A stretch of DNA of 19,006 nt from VAZQ01 sp050179645 (GTDB lineage: Bacteria; Pseudomonadota; Alphaproteobacteria; Rhizobiales; Xanthobacteraceae). Each line of letters begins with the position of its first letter. Position 1 is the first letter of the stretch. A program made the position numbers and the translations under genes. The stretch is taken from positions 1 through 19,006 of the forward strand of contig JBFXEX010000106.1 of the NCBI GenBank assembly GCA_050179645.1. The letters are read 5' to 3'. The notes beneath the pieces are model-generated. The model searched no databases. It saw only the letters and a list, made by a program, of their open reading frames with translations, and was not told the origin of the DNA. This document shows, piece after piece, positions 7,498-14,555 of this stretch.

Positions 7498-9078
7498 TCA
7501 CTGGTTCAGCCAGACGTCTTCCAACTGCTGGCCGAGGTTGTGGCTGGGCGACATATTCCAGCCCATCAGCACCTTATGGGTCGGGACGATGCGGTACCAC
7601 CACAGCAGCGGCTGCTGATAGGCCTGCTCGAACAGCCGCTTCTCGAAGGCCTTGATCATCTCCTTGCGCTTGTTGGGGTCGCGCTCGCGCACCTGCGCGT
7701 CGTAGAGCTTGTCGAGCTCCGGATCGTTGGCGCGCGAGCGATTCTCGGGCGCGCGGCTGAACGACACATACTTGGCCAGCCCGAGCGAGGGCTCGTCCAT
7801 GAACAGATTGGAGAAGTCGATCGCGACGTCGTGGTTGCCGGCGTTCATGGTGGCGAGATAAGGCGCGGTGTCGAACTGCTTGTGCTCGACGGTGACGCCG
7901 ATCTGGCGCCACTGGTCGACCAGGAAGATGCCGGCGGGCGTGTACGGCATCGCGAGGTTGCGGTTGTGCAGGGTGAACTTGAGGTTCGGTACGCCAGCCT
8001 CGGCGAGCAGGCGCTTGGCTTCGGCGCGTGCCGCCTTGATGTCCTTACCGAAGCCCGGCAGCTTGACGAGTTCGGCCTCGGGCGTCGCATAGGGCGAGCC
8101 GGGGCGGATGACGCCGCCGACCGACCGCAGCGTCGAAATGCGCGACAGTGCCTGGCTGCCGCCCCAGCGGTCGATCGCCATCAGCAGCGCCTTGCGCACG
8201 CGCACATCGTCGAACGGCTTCTTCTGGGTGTTGAAGACGACGAGCAGGTTGAGCGTCCAGCTCGATTCCTCGATGCGCAGCTTGTCCCCCATGGCTGCGA
8301 CGATGCGATCGCGCTCGGCCGGAGAGATGCCGCGGAATTCGCCCAGCACCTGCCCGCCTTGCAGGGCGTTGAGCATGGCGGCCGCCTGCAGCGTGAAGAT
8401 GCCCTTGAAGCCGTCGAGATAGGGCAGGCCCTTCTTGAAGTAGTTGTCGTTCTTCTTGCCGGCGACGTGGCTGCCCTTGATGTGCTCGACGAAAGCGAAC
8501 GGGCCCGAGCCATTGATCTTGGTCTTCGGCGCGTTCGGATCGGCGGCGAGGTCCTTGGCGGCGTAGATGCAGTTCCACGGCGAAGCGAAGTGCTCGATCA
8601 TCGCCGCGTTCACCGACTTCATCTTGAAGACGACGGTGGTCGGGTCCGGGGTCTCGATCGTGCCGATGTCGCCGAAGGTCGCCTTGCGGGTCGACACCAC
8701 GCCGGGCGGCGGATTGCGCAGCCGGTCATAGGTCGCCTTGACGTCGGCCGAGGTGAGCGGGGTGCCGTCGTGGAATTGCACGCCCGGATGCAGCTTGAAG
8801 GTATAGCTCATCAGGTCGGGCGCGACCGTCCAGGACTGCGCCAGGTCGCCTTCGACTTCGGGAAACTTGTCGAGGTTGAAGCGCAGCAACGTCGAATAGA
8901 ACGGCGCGGAAAAGTGCAGCGTGGCGTAGGTGTCACTGCCGTGGCAGTCATAGTGCGGGGTTTCCGCGCTGATGGCGAACTGCAAGGTGCCGCCGGGCTT
9001 GGGTTGCTGGGCGTCGGCGGTGGAGCCGCCGAAAGCAAACGCTATCGCTCCGGCGAATCCGAGGATCGATAACCTCAT
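7498..9078 (-). CDS. ABC transporter substrate-binding protein, SBP_bac_5 (peptide/nickel/opine) family
   Basis: The periplasmic receptor has 526 residues, the normal length for family 5 (about 500-550). Seen: a signal peptide MRLSILGFAGAIAFAFGG with cleavage after about TADA (residue 23), then QPKPGGTLQFAIS, the SBP_bac_5 core DLAQSWTVAPDLMSYTFKLHPG, FHDGTPLTSADVKATYDRL, and C-terminal motifs including QWRQIGVTVEHKQFD. No lipobox cysteine is seen, so the protein is probably soluble in the periplasm. The start at 9078 has GGGAGG eight bases upstream; the open frame extends 29 codons further but lacks a signal sequence there. The gene follows the fused ATPase gene by 49 bp and precedes the two permeases. 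The ligand is unknown: family members bind peptides, nickel complexes, opines and glutathione. Confidence 0.93.
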   Translation of the reverse strand: MRLSILGFAGAIAFAFGGSTADAQQPKPGGTLQFAISAETPHYDCHGSDTYATLHFSAPFYSTLLRFNLDKFPEVEGDLAQSWTVAPDLMSYTFKLHPGVQFHDGTPLTSADVKATYDRLRNPPPGVVSTRKATFGDIGTIETPDPTTVVFKMKSVNAAMIEHFASPWNCIYAAKDLAADPNAPKTKINGSGPFAFVEHIKGSHVAGKKNDNYFKKGLPYLDGFKGIFTLQAAAMLNALQGGQVLGEFRGISPAERDRIVAAMGDKLRIEESSWTLNLLVVFNTQKKPFDDVRVRKALLMAIDRWGGSQALSRISTLRSVGGVIRPGSPYATPEAELVKLPGFGKDIKAARAEAKRLLAEAGVPNLKFTLHNRNLAMPYTPAGIFLVDQWRQIGVTVEHKQFDTAPYLATMNAGNHDVAIDFSNLFMDEPSLGLAKYVSFSRAPENRSRANDPELDKLYDAQVRERDPNKRKEMIKAFEKRLFEQAYQQPLLWWYRIVPTHKVLMGWNMSPSHNLGQQLEDVWLNQ

Positions 9079-9127
9079 ATTGTTGTCCTCCCTGGTGAGT
9101 TGGCACCCGTCTCGGCGCCTTGAAATG

Positions 9128-11203
9128 TCATGCTTTATGACAGGCCACGATGTGTCGAGGCCCAATTTGTCGCGCCTTGGGGATTTCGCGCCGGCATTCT
9201 TCGACGGCGATCGGGCAACGGGTATGGAAGACGCAGCCCGGCGGCGGGGTCAACGGTGAGGGAATCTCGCCCTTGAGCGCGCGCGGGGCCCGTTTGCGCT
9301 CAATCACCGGGTCAGGCACCGGCGCGGCGTCAAGCAGCGCCTTGGTATAGGGATGTGCCGGATGCGCATAGAGTTCGTCGCGGTCGGCCACCTCCACCAG
9401 GCGGCCGAGATACATCACGGCGACGCGGTCGGAGATGTGGCGCACCACCGCGAGATCGTGGGCGATGAACAGGAAGCTCAGGTTGAGCCGCGCCTGCAGA
9501 TCCTCGAGCAGGTTGATGATCTGACCCTGGATCGAGACATCGAGCGCCGAGACCGGCTCATCGCAGACGATGAACTTCGGTTCGAGTGCGAGCGCGCGCG
9601 CGATGCCGACGCGCTGGCGCTGGCCGCCGGAAAGCTGGTGCGGGTAGCGCTCCGCCATGTAGGGGAACAGGCCGACCTGGCTCAACAGCGTCTCGACCCG
9701 CGCGCGCTCCTCCTTGCGGTTCGCCACCAGCCGGTAGACGCTGAGCGGCTCGCCAATGATCTGGCCGACCGTCATGCGCGGATTGAGCGATGAATACGGG
9801 TCCTGGAAGATCGCCTGGATCTGGCGCCGCACAACCCGCATCTCTTTGGTCGAGCTGTGGGTGATGTCGTCACCGGCGAATTGAATACTGCCGCCGGTTG
9901 CCTCTTCGAGCTTGAGAATGGTGCGGCCGACCGTGGTCTTGCCGCAGCCGGATTCGCCGACCAGCCCGAGCGTCTCGCCCGGAGCAATCGTAAAGGAAAC
10001 ATCGTCGACCGCTTTCACGGTCGCGGTCTTGGACGACATGAAGCCCGCGCCGGCCGCCTTGACGGTGAAATACTTATGCAGCTCGTCGACTTTCAGCAGC
10101 GGCCTGCCGCTGTGCTCGCTGGTAGTCAAGGTGGCGGTCTCGCCGCGAGTCGCGGTCGACATCAGCGAACCAGACGCGATCTCCTGCGCGCGCCAGCAGG
10201 CCGAGCGATGATCGCTGCCGACCTCCTGCAGTGCTGGGTCCTGGCTGCAGATGTCGATGCGGAACTGGCATCGCGGCGCAAAACGGCAGCCGGCAGGCGG
10301 CGTGCGCAGGTCGGGCGGCAGGCCTTCGATGGTTTCGAGCCGGATGCCGCGCGGCAAATCGAGCCGTGGCACCGAACGCATCAGCCCGATCGTGTAGGGA
10401 TGGCACGGCCGTAGGAAAACGTCGTCGGCGCTGCCCTGCTCGACGATGCGCGCCGCGTACATGACGTTGACGCGGTCGGCGTAGCGCGCGACCACGCCGA
10501 GGTTGTGAGTAATGATGATCAGCGCAATATCGAGTCGACGCGATAAATCCTTCATCAGCTCCAGGATCTGCGCCTGGATGGTGACGTCGAGCGCGGTGGT
10601 CGGTTCGTCGGCGATGATCAGCTTGGGATTGCAGGCGAGCCCGATGGCAATCATCACCCGCTGGCGCATGCCGCCCGACAGGTGGTGCGGGTACTGTTCG
10701 AGCCGGCGCTCGCCGTCGGTGATGCCGACAAGCCGCAAGAGTTCGAGTGCGCGCTCCTGCGCTTCCGTCTCGCTCATCTTCAGATGGATGAACAGCGGCT
10801 CCATGATCTGCTCGCCGATCGACAGGACCGGGTTGAGCGAGGTCATCGGCTCCTGGAAGATCATCGAGATGTCGCGGCCGCGCAGTTCGCGCATCTCCTC
10901 GTCGGAGAGTTCGAGCAGGTCGCGGCCTTCGAACAGGATGCGGCCGGCCGTTACCCTGCCGGTGGCCTTGGCCAGGAGCCGCATGATAGCGAGCGAGGAT
11001 ACCGACTTGCCGCAGCCGGATTCGCCGACGATGGCAACGATCTCGCCGCGGTTGACGGAATAAGAAATGCCGTCGACCGCGCGCACCACGCCGCGCGACG
11101 TATCGAACTGGACGTGGAGGTCCTGCACCTCCAGCAGAGGTGCACTCGCTCCCTGGTACGAACCGTTCTCCGGCAACGTTCCCCCTGGCCTTACGGCAGG
11201 CAT
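9128..11203 (-). CDS. Fused double ATPase of an oligopeptide-type ABC importer (DppD-DppF / GsiA-like)
   Basis: One frame of 691 residues carries two complete ABC domains in tandem. Half 1: Walker A GESGCGKS (60-67), signature LSGGMRQR (175-182), Walker B LIIADEP (195-201). Half 2: Walker A GESGCGKT (416-423), signature LSGGQRQR (524-531), Walker B FIVCDEP (544-550). Each half ends in the oligopeptide-transporter C-terminal extension with four cysteines (306, 312, 319, 336 and 657, 663, 670, 688). A roughly 30-residue linker joins the halves, and Met348 may be the relic start of a once separate DppF gene. It powers the two permeases downstream. The start is uncertain: ATG 11203 is chosen, but TTG 11176 with GGGGGAACG just upstream is a real alternative, and both leave the first domain intact. 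It lies 187 bp after the CoA-transferase gene. Confidence 0.93.
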   Translation of the reverse strand: MPAVRPGGTLPENGSYQGASAPLLEVQDLHVQFDTSRGVVRAVDGISYSVNRGEIVAIVGESGCGKSVSSLAIMRLLAKATGRVTAGRILFEGRDLLELSDEEMRELRGRDISMIFQEPMTSLNPVLSIGEQIMEPLFIHLKMSETEAQERALELLRLVGITDGERRLEQYPHHLSGGMRQRVMIAIGLACNPKLIIADEPTTALDVTIQAQILELMKDLSRRLDIALIIITHNLGVVARYADRVNVMYAARIVEQGSADDVFLRPCHPYTIGLMRSVPRLDLPRGIRLETIEGLPPDLRTPPAGCRFAPRCQFRIDICSQDPALQEVGSDHRSACWRAQEIASGSLMSTATRGETATLTTSEHSGRPLLKVDELHKYFTVKAAGAGFMSSKTATVKAVDDVSFTIAPGETLGLVGESGCGKTTVGRTILKLEEATGGSIQFAGDDITHSSTKEMRVVRRQIQAIFQDPYSSLNPRMTVGQIIGEPLSVYRLVANRKEERARVETLLSQVGLFPYMAERYPHQLSGGQRQRVGIARALALEPKFIVCDEPVSALDVSIQGQIINLLEDLQARLNLSFLFIAHDLAVVRHISDRVAVMYLGRLVEVADRDELYAHPAHPYTKALLDAAPVPDPVIERKRAPRALKGEIPSPLTPPPGCVFHTRCPIAVEECRREIPKARQIGPRHIVACHKA

Positions 11204-11390
11204 TTTCTTGTTGTGGCCTTGGCTATAGCCGATCGTCCCACGCCCGGCCACCAGCCTATTGCAGCAAACGCGGCGGGTGGGCGCAATCGCCGCGCTTCAC
11301 GACGCGTAATCCCCTCTCTCCGCTCGCGCAGGCCTATCGCATGTAGGCTACTTCTTCGCCGCAGCGACCCCTCTCCGCCCTCTCAAGACG

Positions 11391-12563
11391 CTAGCCTTCG
11401 CCGATCTCCTGCAGAACCTCGGCGGTATGCTCGCCGAGCCGCGGGGCAGGGCGTTCGGCCGCCATCGGCGCCCGGTCGATCGTGATCGGCGTCCGGATGC
11501 CCGGAATGGTGCCGCCCTTGGCGGCAGGACTCCGTGCCTCGATCTTCATGCCGCGGTGCACCACCTGCGGGTCGGCGAACACCTGGTCGAGCGAGTTGAT
11601 CGGTCCGGCCGGCACGCCGACCGCCTCAAGCTTGGCGAGCAGGCGGTCCCGCGGGAAGGTGGCGGTCAGCGCCGAGAGCCGCTCAATCAGCGCGGTTCGG
11701 TTGGCCAGTCGGCAGGTATTGTCCCTGTAGGCCGGTTCATTCGCCAGGTCGGGAGCGCCGAGCGCGTTGCAGAGCTTGACGTACTGGCTGTCATTGCCGG
11801 TGGCGATGATGACGTGGCCGTCCGCGACCGGGAAAACCTGGTAGGGCACGATATTGGGGTGCGCATTGCCAATCCGGACCGGAACTTGCTTGGAGACAAG
11901 ATAGTTGAGGGCCTGGTTGGCGAGCACGCCGACCGTGGAATCCACTAACGCGGTATCGACATGCCCGCCCAGTCCGGTTCGCTCCCGGCGGACCAGCGCC
12001 GCCAGAATGCCGATCACCGAATAGACCCCGGTGAAGATGTCAGAGACCGGGACGCCGGCGCGGGTCGGCTCGCCGTCCGCCATGCCGGTGAGGCTCATGA
12101 AGCCGCCGATGCCCTGTGCCATCAAATCGTAGCCGGCGCGCGACGCGTAGGGGCCGTCCTGGCCGAAGCCGGTCACCGAGCAGTAGACCAGCCGCGGGTT
12201 GAGTGGCGCCAGGCTCTGGTAGTCGAGGCCGAACTTGGCAAGCCCGCCGACCTTGAAATTCTCGATCAGGACATCGGATTGAGCGGCGAGCTTGCGGACC
12301 AGGCGCCGGCCCTCGTCGGTCTCGAAGTCGAGCTCGACCGAACGCTTTCCGCGGTTGGTGGAATGAAAATAGGCAGCGCCGAGGTGCTTGTCGCCGGCGC
12401 CCTCCACGAACGGCGGGCCCCAGGCGCGGGTATCGTCGCCCGAGCCTGTGCGTTCGACCTTGATTACGTCGGCACCGAGATCGGCCAGAATTTGTCCTGC
12501 CCACGGTCCCGCCAGGATGCGCGCAAGTTCCAGCACACGAATTCCGGCCAGGGGCCCCGTCAT
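11391..12563 (-). CDS. Class III (CaiB/BaiF) CoA-transferase
   Basis: The product of 390 residues has the expected length for a family III CoA-transferase. Seen: N-terminal GPLAGIRVLELARILAGPWAGQ, the LADLGADVIKVE nucleotide-contact motif, FHSTNRGKRSVELD, DVLIENFKVGGLAKFGLDY, the YDLMAQGIGG block whose aspartate (Asp146) corresponds to the catalytic Asp of formyl-CoA transferase, and the C-terminal GVPAGPINSLDQVFADPQV. Family knowledge: such enzymes move CoA between carboxylic acids (oxalate, carnitine, succinate, mesaconate and others) through aspartyl-CoA anhydrides. The donor and acceptor are not determined. ATG 12563 follows GAAGGAG by eight bases. The gene is divergent from malonyl-CoA decarboxylase across a 293-bp spacer with a large dyad and may head the ABC-transporter operon downstream. 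Confidence 0.94.
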   Translation of the reverse strand: MTGPLAGIRVLELARILAGPWAGQILADLGADVIKVERTGSGDDTRAWGPPFVEGAGDKHLGAAYFHSTNRGKRSVELDFETDEGRRLVRKLAAQSDVLIENFKVGGLAKFGLDYQSLAPLNPRLVYCSVTGFGQDGPYASRAGYDLMAQGIGGFMSLTGMADGEPTRAGVPVSDIFTGVYSVIGILAALVRRERTGLGGHVDTALVDSTVGVLANQALNYLVSKQVPVRIGNAHPNIVPYQVFPVADGHVIIATGNDSQYVKLCNALGAPDLANEPAYRDNTCRLANRTALIERLSALTATFPRDRLLAKLEAVGVPAGPINSLDQVFADPQVVHRGMKIEARSPAAKGGTIPGIRTPITIDRAPMAAERPAPRLGEHTAEVLQEIGEG

Positions 12564-12658
12564 CGATCCACTCCTTCACATTCCTGTCGCGGCGCGGGCC
12601 GCTGCCTCAAATTTCGTCGCTTCTGTGACGCGGTGGTCATGCAAAGTCCAGTCCGCTT

Positions 12659-12709
12659 ATTCCAAAGTTCGCGTCATTCTGGGGCCCACCCGTTTGCGAA
12701 CTTCGGAAT
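12659..12709. promoter_or_regulatory. 51-bp concentric dyad in the divergent CoA-transferase / malonyl-CoA decarboxylase spacer
   Basis: ATTCCAAAGTTCGC (12659-12672) and GCGAACTTCGGAAT (12696-12709) are inverted repeats matching at 13 of 14 positions. A second palindrome, TGGG-G-CCCA (12680-12688), has exactly the same centre, base 12684. The rest of the 12564-12856 spacer holds no gene that can be supported. The location between divergent genes suggests an operator for a dimeric or tetrameric regulator. As RNA it would also form a hairpin, the one mismatch being a G-U pair. No regulator gene is visible nearby. Confidence 0.5.
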
Positions 12710-12856
12710 CGAACGACACGAGCAAGTTGTTGATCTCGTTGGCTTTGGTTCAGAAGTCCGGATGTGGACACGCGGCAAGATCGATGCGGACGCCTGAACC
12801 GCCACACTGGCGCGTCGAATTTGCCGAATTGAGAATCGCCTGAGGGGCGACTATCT

Positions 12857-14257
12857 ATGAGAGCGACAGAGCAAGAGACCAAGGCTCCCGTGAGCACTTC
12901 CTTCTTTGGCGACATGCTGCAGACGATCGCGGAACGCGGTCGCGCGCTGATCGACCGTACTCGCGACCGCCGCGAGGCGGCGCAGCAGCGCTCGGCGACG
13001 CTGATCCAGCTCTGCGACCAGTTGCTGTCCGGCCGCGGCGAAGCCTCCGGGGTGGCGCTGGCGGGCGAAATCCTGGCGCGGTACGGCGAGCTCAAGACCG
13101 GCTCGCGTATCGCCTTCTTTGAAACGCTGGCCAGCCGCTACGGGCCCGACCACGAACGGCTCGAGGCCGCGGTCGCCAAGTGGCGCGAGACCTCGACCGA
13201 CGATGCCGCCGCCGAAGTTCATCGCGCTTCCGAGCCGCGCCGGCTTGAACTGCTGCGGCGCCTCAATCTGGCGCCCGGCGGCACCGCATCGCTGGTGCGC
13301 ATGCGCGAGCAGCTGCTCGACGCGATCGTCCACCGCGACGACCTCGGGATCGTCGACAACGACTTCGTCCACCTGTTGTCGTCCTGGTTCAATCGCGGCT
13401 TCCTTGTGCTGCGCCGGATCGACTGGTCGACGCCGGCGAACGTATTGGAGAAGATCATCCGCTACGAGGCGGTGCATGCGATCCGCGACTGGGACGACCT
13501 GCGCGCTCGCATCGATTCGCTTGACCGGCGCTGCTACGCGTTCTTTCACCCGGCGCTGAACGACGATCCGCTGATCTTCGTCGAGGTTGCGCTCACCCGC
13601 GGCATTCCGGCGGCGATCGAGCCGATTCTGTCGGACGACCGCCAGGAGCTGGAGCTCGGCCGCGTCAACACGGCGGTGTTTTATTCGATTTCCAACTGCC
13701 AGCGCGGCCTCTCCGGCGTGTCGTTCGGCAGCTTTCTGATCAAGCAGGTGGTGGAAGAAATTTCGCGCGAGATGCCGAAGCTTTCGACCTTCGTCACGCT
13801 GTCGCCGGCGCCGAACTTCGCCGCCTGGCTCAACCGCGAACGCGCCAGCGAGGCGCCGCGCGGGCTGAGCGAGGAGGACCGCGCCGTGCTCACCGGACTC
13901 GACCGACCCGACTGGTGGCGCGATCGCGCGGTCGCCGACGCAATGCGCGATCCGCTGCTGCGCGCCGCCGCCTACTACTACCTGCGCGGGCGCAACCGCC
14001 GCAACGCCCCGCTTGATTCGGTGGCGCGCTTCCACCTCGGCAACGGCGCCCGGCTCGAGCGGCTCAATTTCCTTGCCGACACCTCCGAGCGGGCACTGCG
14101 CCAGTCCTGTGGCCTGATGGTGAACTATCTCTACGACCTCGAAGAGATCGAGAAGAACCACGAGGCCTACGCGCAGCATCAGGCCGTCGTCGCCGCCAGT
14201 GCGGTGACACGGCTCGTTCGCGCTCCCGCCCGCGACGTCGTCCCGGTGGCCGACTGA
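12857..14257 (+). CDS. Malonyl-CoA decarboxylase (MCD/MatA type)
   Basis: The product has 466 residues, near the usual bacterial MCD length. It converts malonyl-CoA to acetyl-CoA and CO2 in the cytoplasm. Seen: a helical N-terminal part (about 20-180), then the catalytic acetyltransferase-like domain with FYSISNCQRGLSGVSFGSFLIK (about 275-296), TFVTLSPAPNFAAWL (311-325) and FHLGNGARLERLNFLAD (392-408). Ser316 in LSPAPNF and His393 in FHLGNGA match the Ser/His pair described as catalytic in this family. ATG 12857 has GAGGGGC about ten bases upstream. Family context: in rhizobia MatA works with the malonyl-CoA synthetase MatB and transporter MatC; neither is present here, while a class III CoA-transferase is divergent next door, which might supply malonyl-CoA instead. 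That link is inference. Confidence 0.95.
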   Translation: MRATEQETKAPVSTSFFGDMLQTIAERGRALIDRTRDRREAAQQRSATLIQLCDQLLSGRGEASGVALAGEILARYGELKTGSRIAFFETLASRYGPDHERLEAAVAKWRETSTDDAAAEVHRASEPRRLELLRRLNLAPGGTASLVRMREQLLDAIVHRDDLGIVDNDFVHLLSSWFNRGFLVLRRIDWSTPANVLEKIIRYEAVHAIRDWDDLRARIDSLDRRCYAFFHPALNDDPLIFVEVALTRGIPAAIEPILSDDRQELELGRVNTAVFYSISNCQRGLSGVSFGSFLIKQVVEEISREMPKLSTFVTLSPAPNFAAWLNRERASEAPRGLSEEDRAVLTGLDRPDWWRDRAVADAMRDPLLRAAAYYYLRGRNRRNAPLDSVARFHLGNGARLERLNFLADTSERALRQSCGLMVNYLYDLEEIEKNHEAYAQHQAVVAASAVTRLVRAPARDVVPVAD

Positions 14258-14269
14258 CGCTGCCGCTTC

Positions 14270-14295
14270 CCCTCGCCCCACGGAGCGGGACAGGG
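14270..14295 (+). terminator. Weak imperfect hairpin after malonyl-CoA decarboxylase
   Basis: CCC TCG CCC (14270-14278) faces GGG ACA GGG (14287-14295), giving two 3-bp GC blocks split by a mismatched stretch. It resembles a decayed CCCTCTCCC...GGGAGAGGG repeat like the one at 4474-4508. It may be the end of the decarboxylase transcript, but there is no T-run. Confidence 0.25.
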
Positions 14296-14378
14296 CGCAA
14301 GTTCGTCAGTGTGCACGCCGCGGAGCGGCGCCAAGAGCCCCAAGTAGGCCGGCGCGCCAAACCACAGTCAAAGTGCGG

Positions 14379-14472
14379 ATTTGCGAGGCCGTTGTTTCTT
14401 CGAAACTGCGCAAATGCGAGCGCTCCTCGCAGCCATCACCAACAATTGCTTTTACGAGGCGCGCATTTTTTT
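14379..14472 (+). ncRNA. Candidate structured leader or small RNA ending in an intrinsic terminator, upstream of glpD
   Basis: Stem 1 pairs ATTTGCG (14379-14385) with CGCAAAT (14409-14415) and encloses GTTTC-TTC-GAAAC (14394-14406). Stem 2, GCGAG-CGCTC-CTCGC (14416-14430), abuts it. The terminator stem pairs GCGCTCCTCG (14420-14429) with CGAGGCGCGC (14455-14464), ten positions with one mismatch, and is followed by A and seven T (14466-14472). Stem 2 and the terminator share bases 14420-14429 and so exclude each other, as in attenuators. The plus strand is indicated by the T-run. It may be a glpD attenuator, an independent small RNA, or only a long 3' end of the decarboxylase mRNA. It was not matched to a known family. 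Confidence 0.45.
14420..14472 (+). terminator. Intrinsic (rho-independent) terminator
   Basis: A 10-bp GC-rich stem with a single T-C mismatch (14420-14429 with 14455-14464) and a 25-base loop is followed by A and seven consecutive T. It is the best intrinsic terminator signal in the window. The rather long loop lowers certainty. It lies 83 bases before the glpD start, so it would end transcripts coming from the decarboxylase side or from a promoter inside the spacer. Confidence 0.6.
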
Positions 14473-14530
14473 CATAAGCGGTGCATTCGATCATCGGTTG
14501 CTTGTGCGTGTGGACGCGGTCGCGCATGTT

Positions 14531-14551
14531 GCCTGCTTCGAAGCAGCAGGC
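14531..14551 (+). promoter_or_regulatory. Hairpin covering the glpD ribosome-binding site
   Basis: GCCTGCT (14531-14537) pairs with AGCAGGC (14545-14551) around a 7-base loop. The AGG that would serve as the ribosome-binding site for ATG 14556 lies in the 3' arm, so the fold would hide it. An alternative in-frame ATG at 14526 precedes the hairpin, which would then be coding. Confidence 0.4.
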
Positions 14552-14555
14552 GGGC

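Larger units (their letters stand above)
14258..14555 (+). other. 298-bp spacer between malonyl-CoA decarboxylase and glpD, rich in RNA-like structure
   Basis: No protein gene can be supported here. From left to right it holds a degenerate hairpin after the decarboxylase gene (14270-14295), a 6-bp stem CGCCGC-GGA-GCGGCG (14316-14330), a nested stem with an adjacent stem and an intrinsic terminator (14379-14472), and a hairpin over the glpD ribosome-binding site (14531-14551). The order points to a regulated leader of glpD or a small RNA gene. Confidence 0.5.

Noticed and set aside
7441..9072. 543-codon plus-strand frame opposite the SBP_bac_5 gene
   Set aside because: It is antisense to a well-supported gene with a signal peptide and family motifs. 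The shadow has no domain.
9128..11203. Two separate ATPase genes instead of one fusion
   Set aside because: The frame is continuous with no stop between the halves. Met348 could be an internal start, but no clear ribosome-binding site decides for it, so one fused gene is annotated.
12851..14281. 476-codon minus-strand frame opposite malonyl-CoA decarboxylase
   Set aside because: It mirrors the coding frame of a clear decarboxylase and its composition is typical of an antisense shadow.
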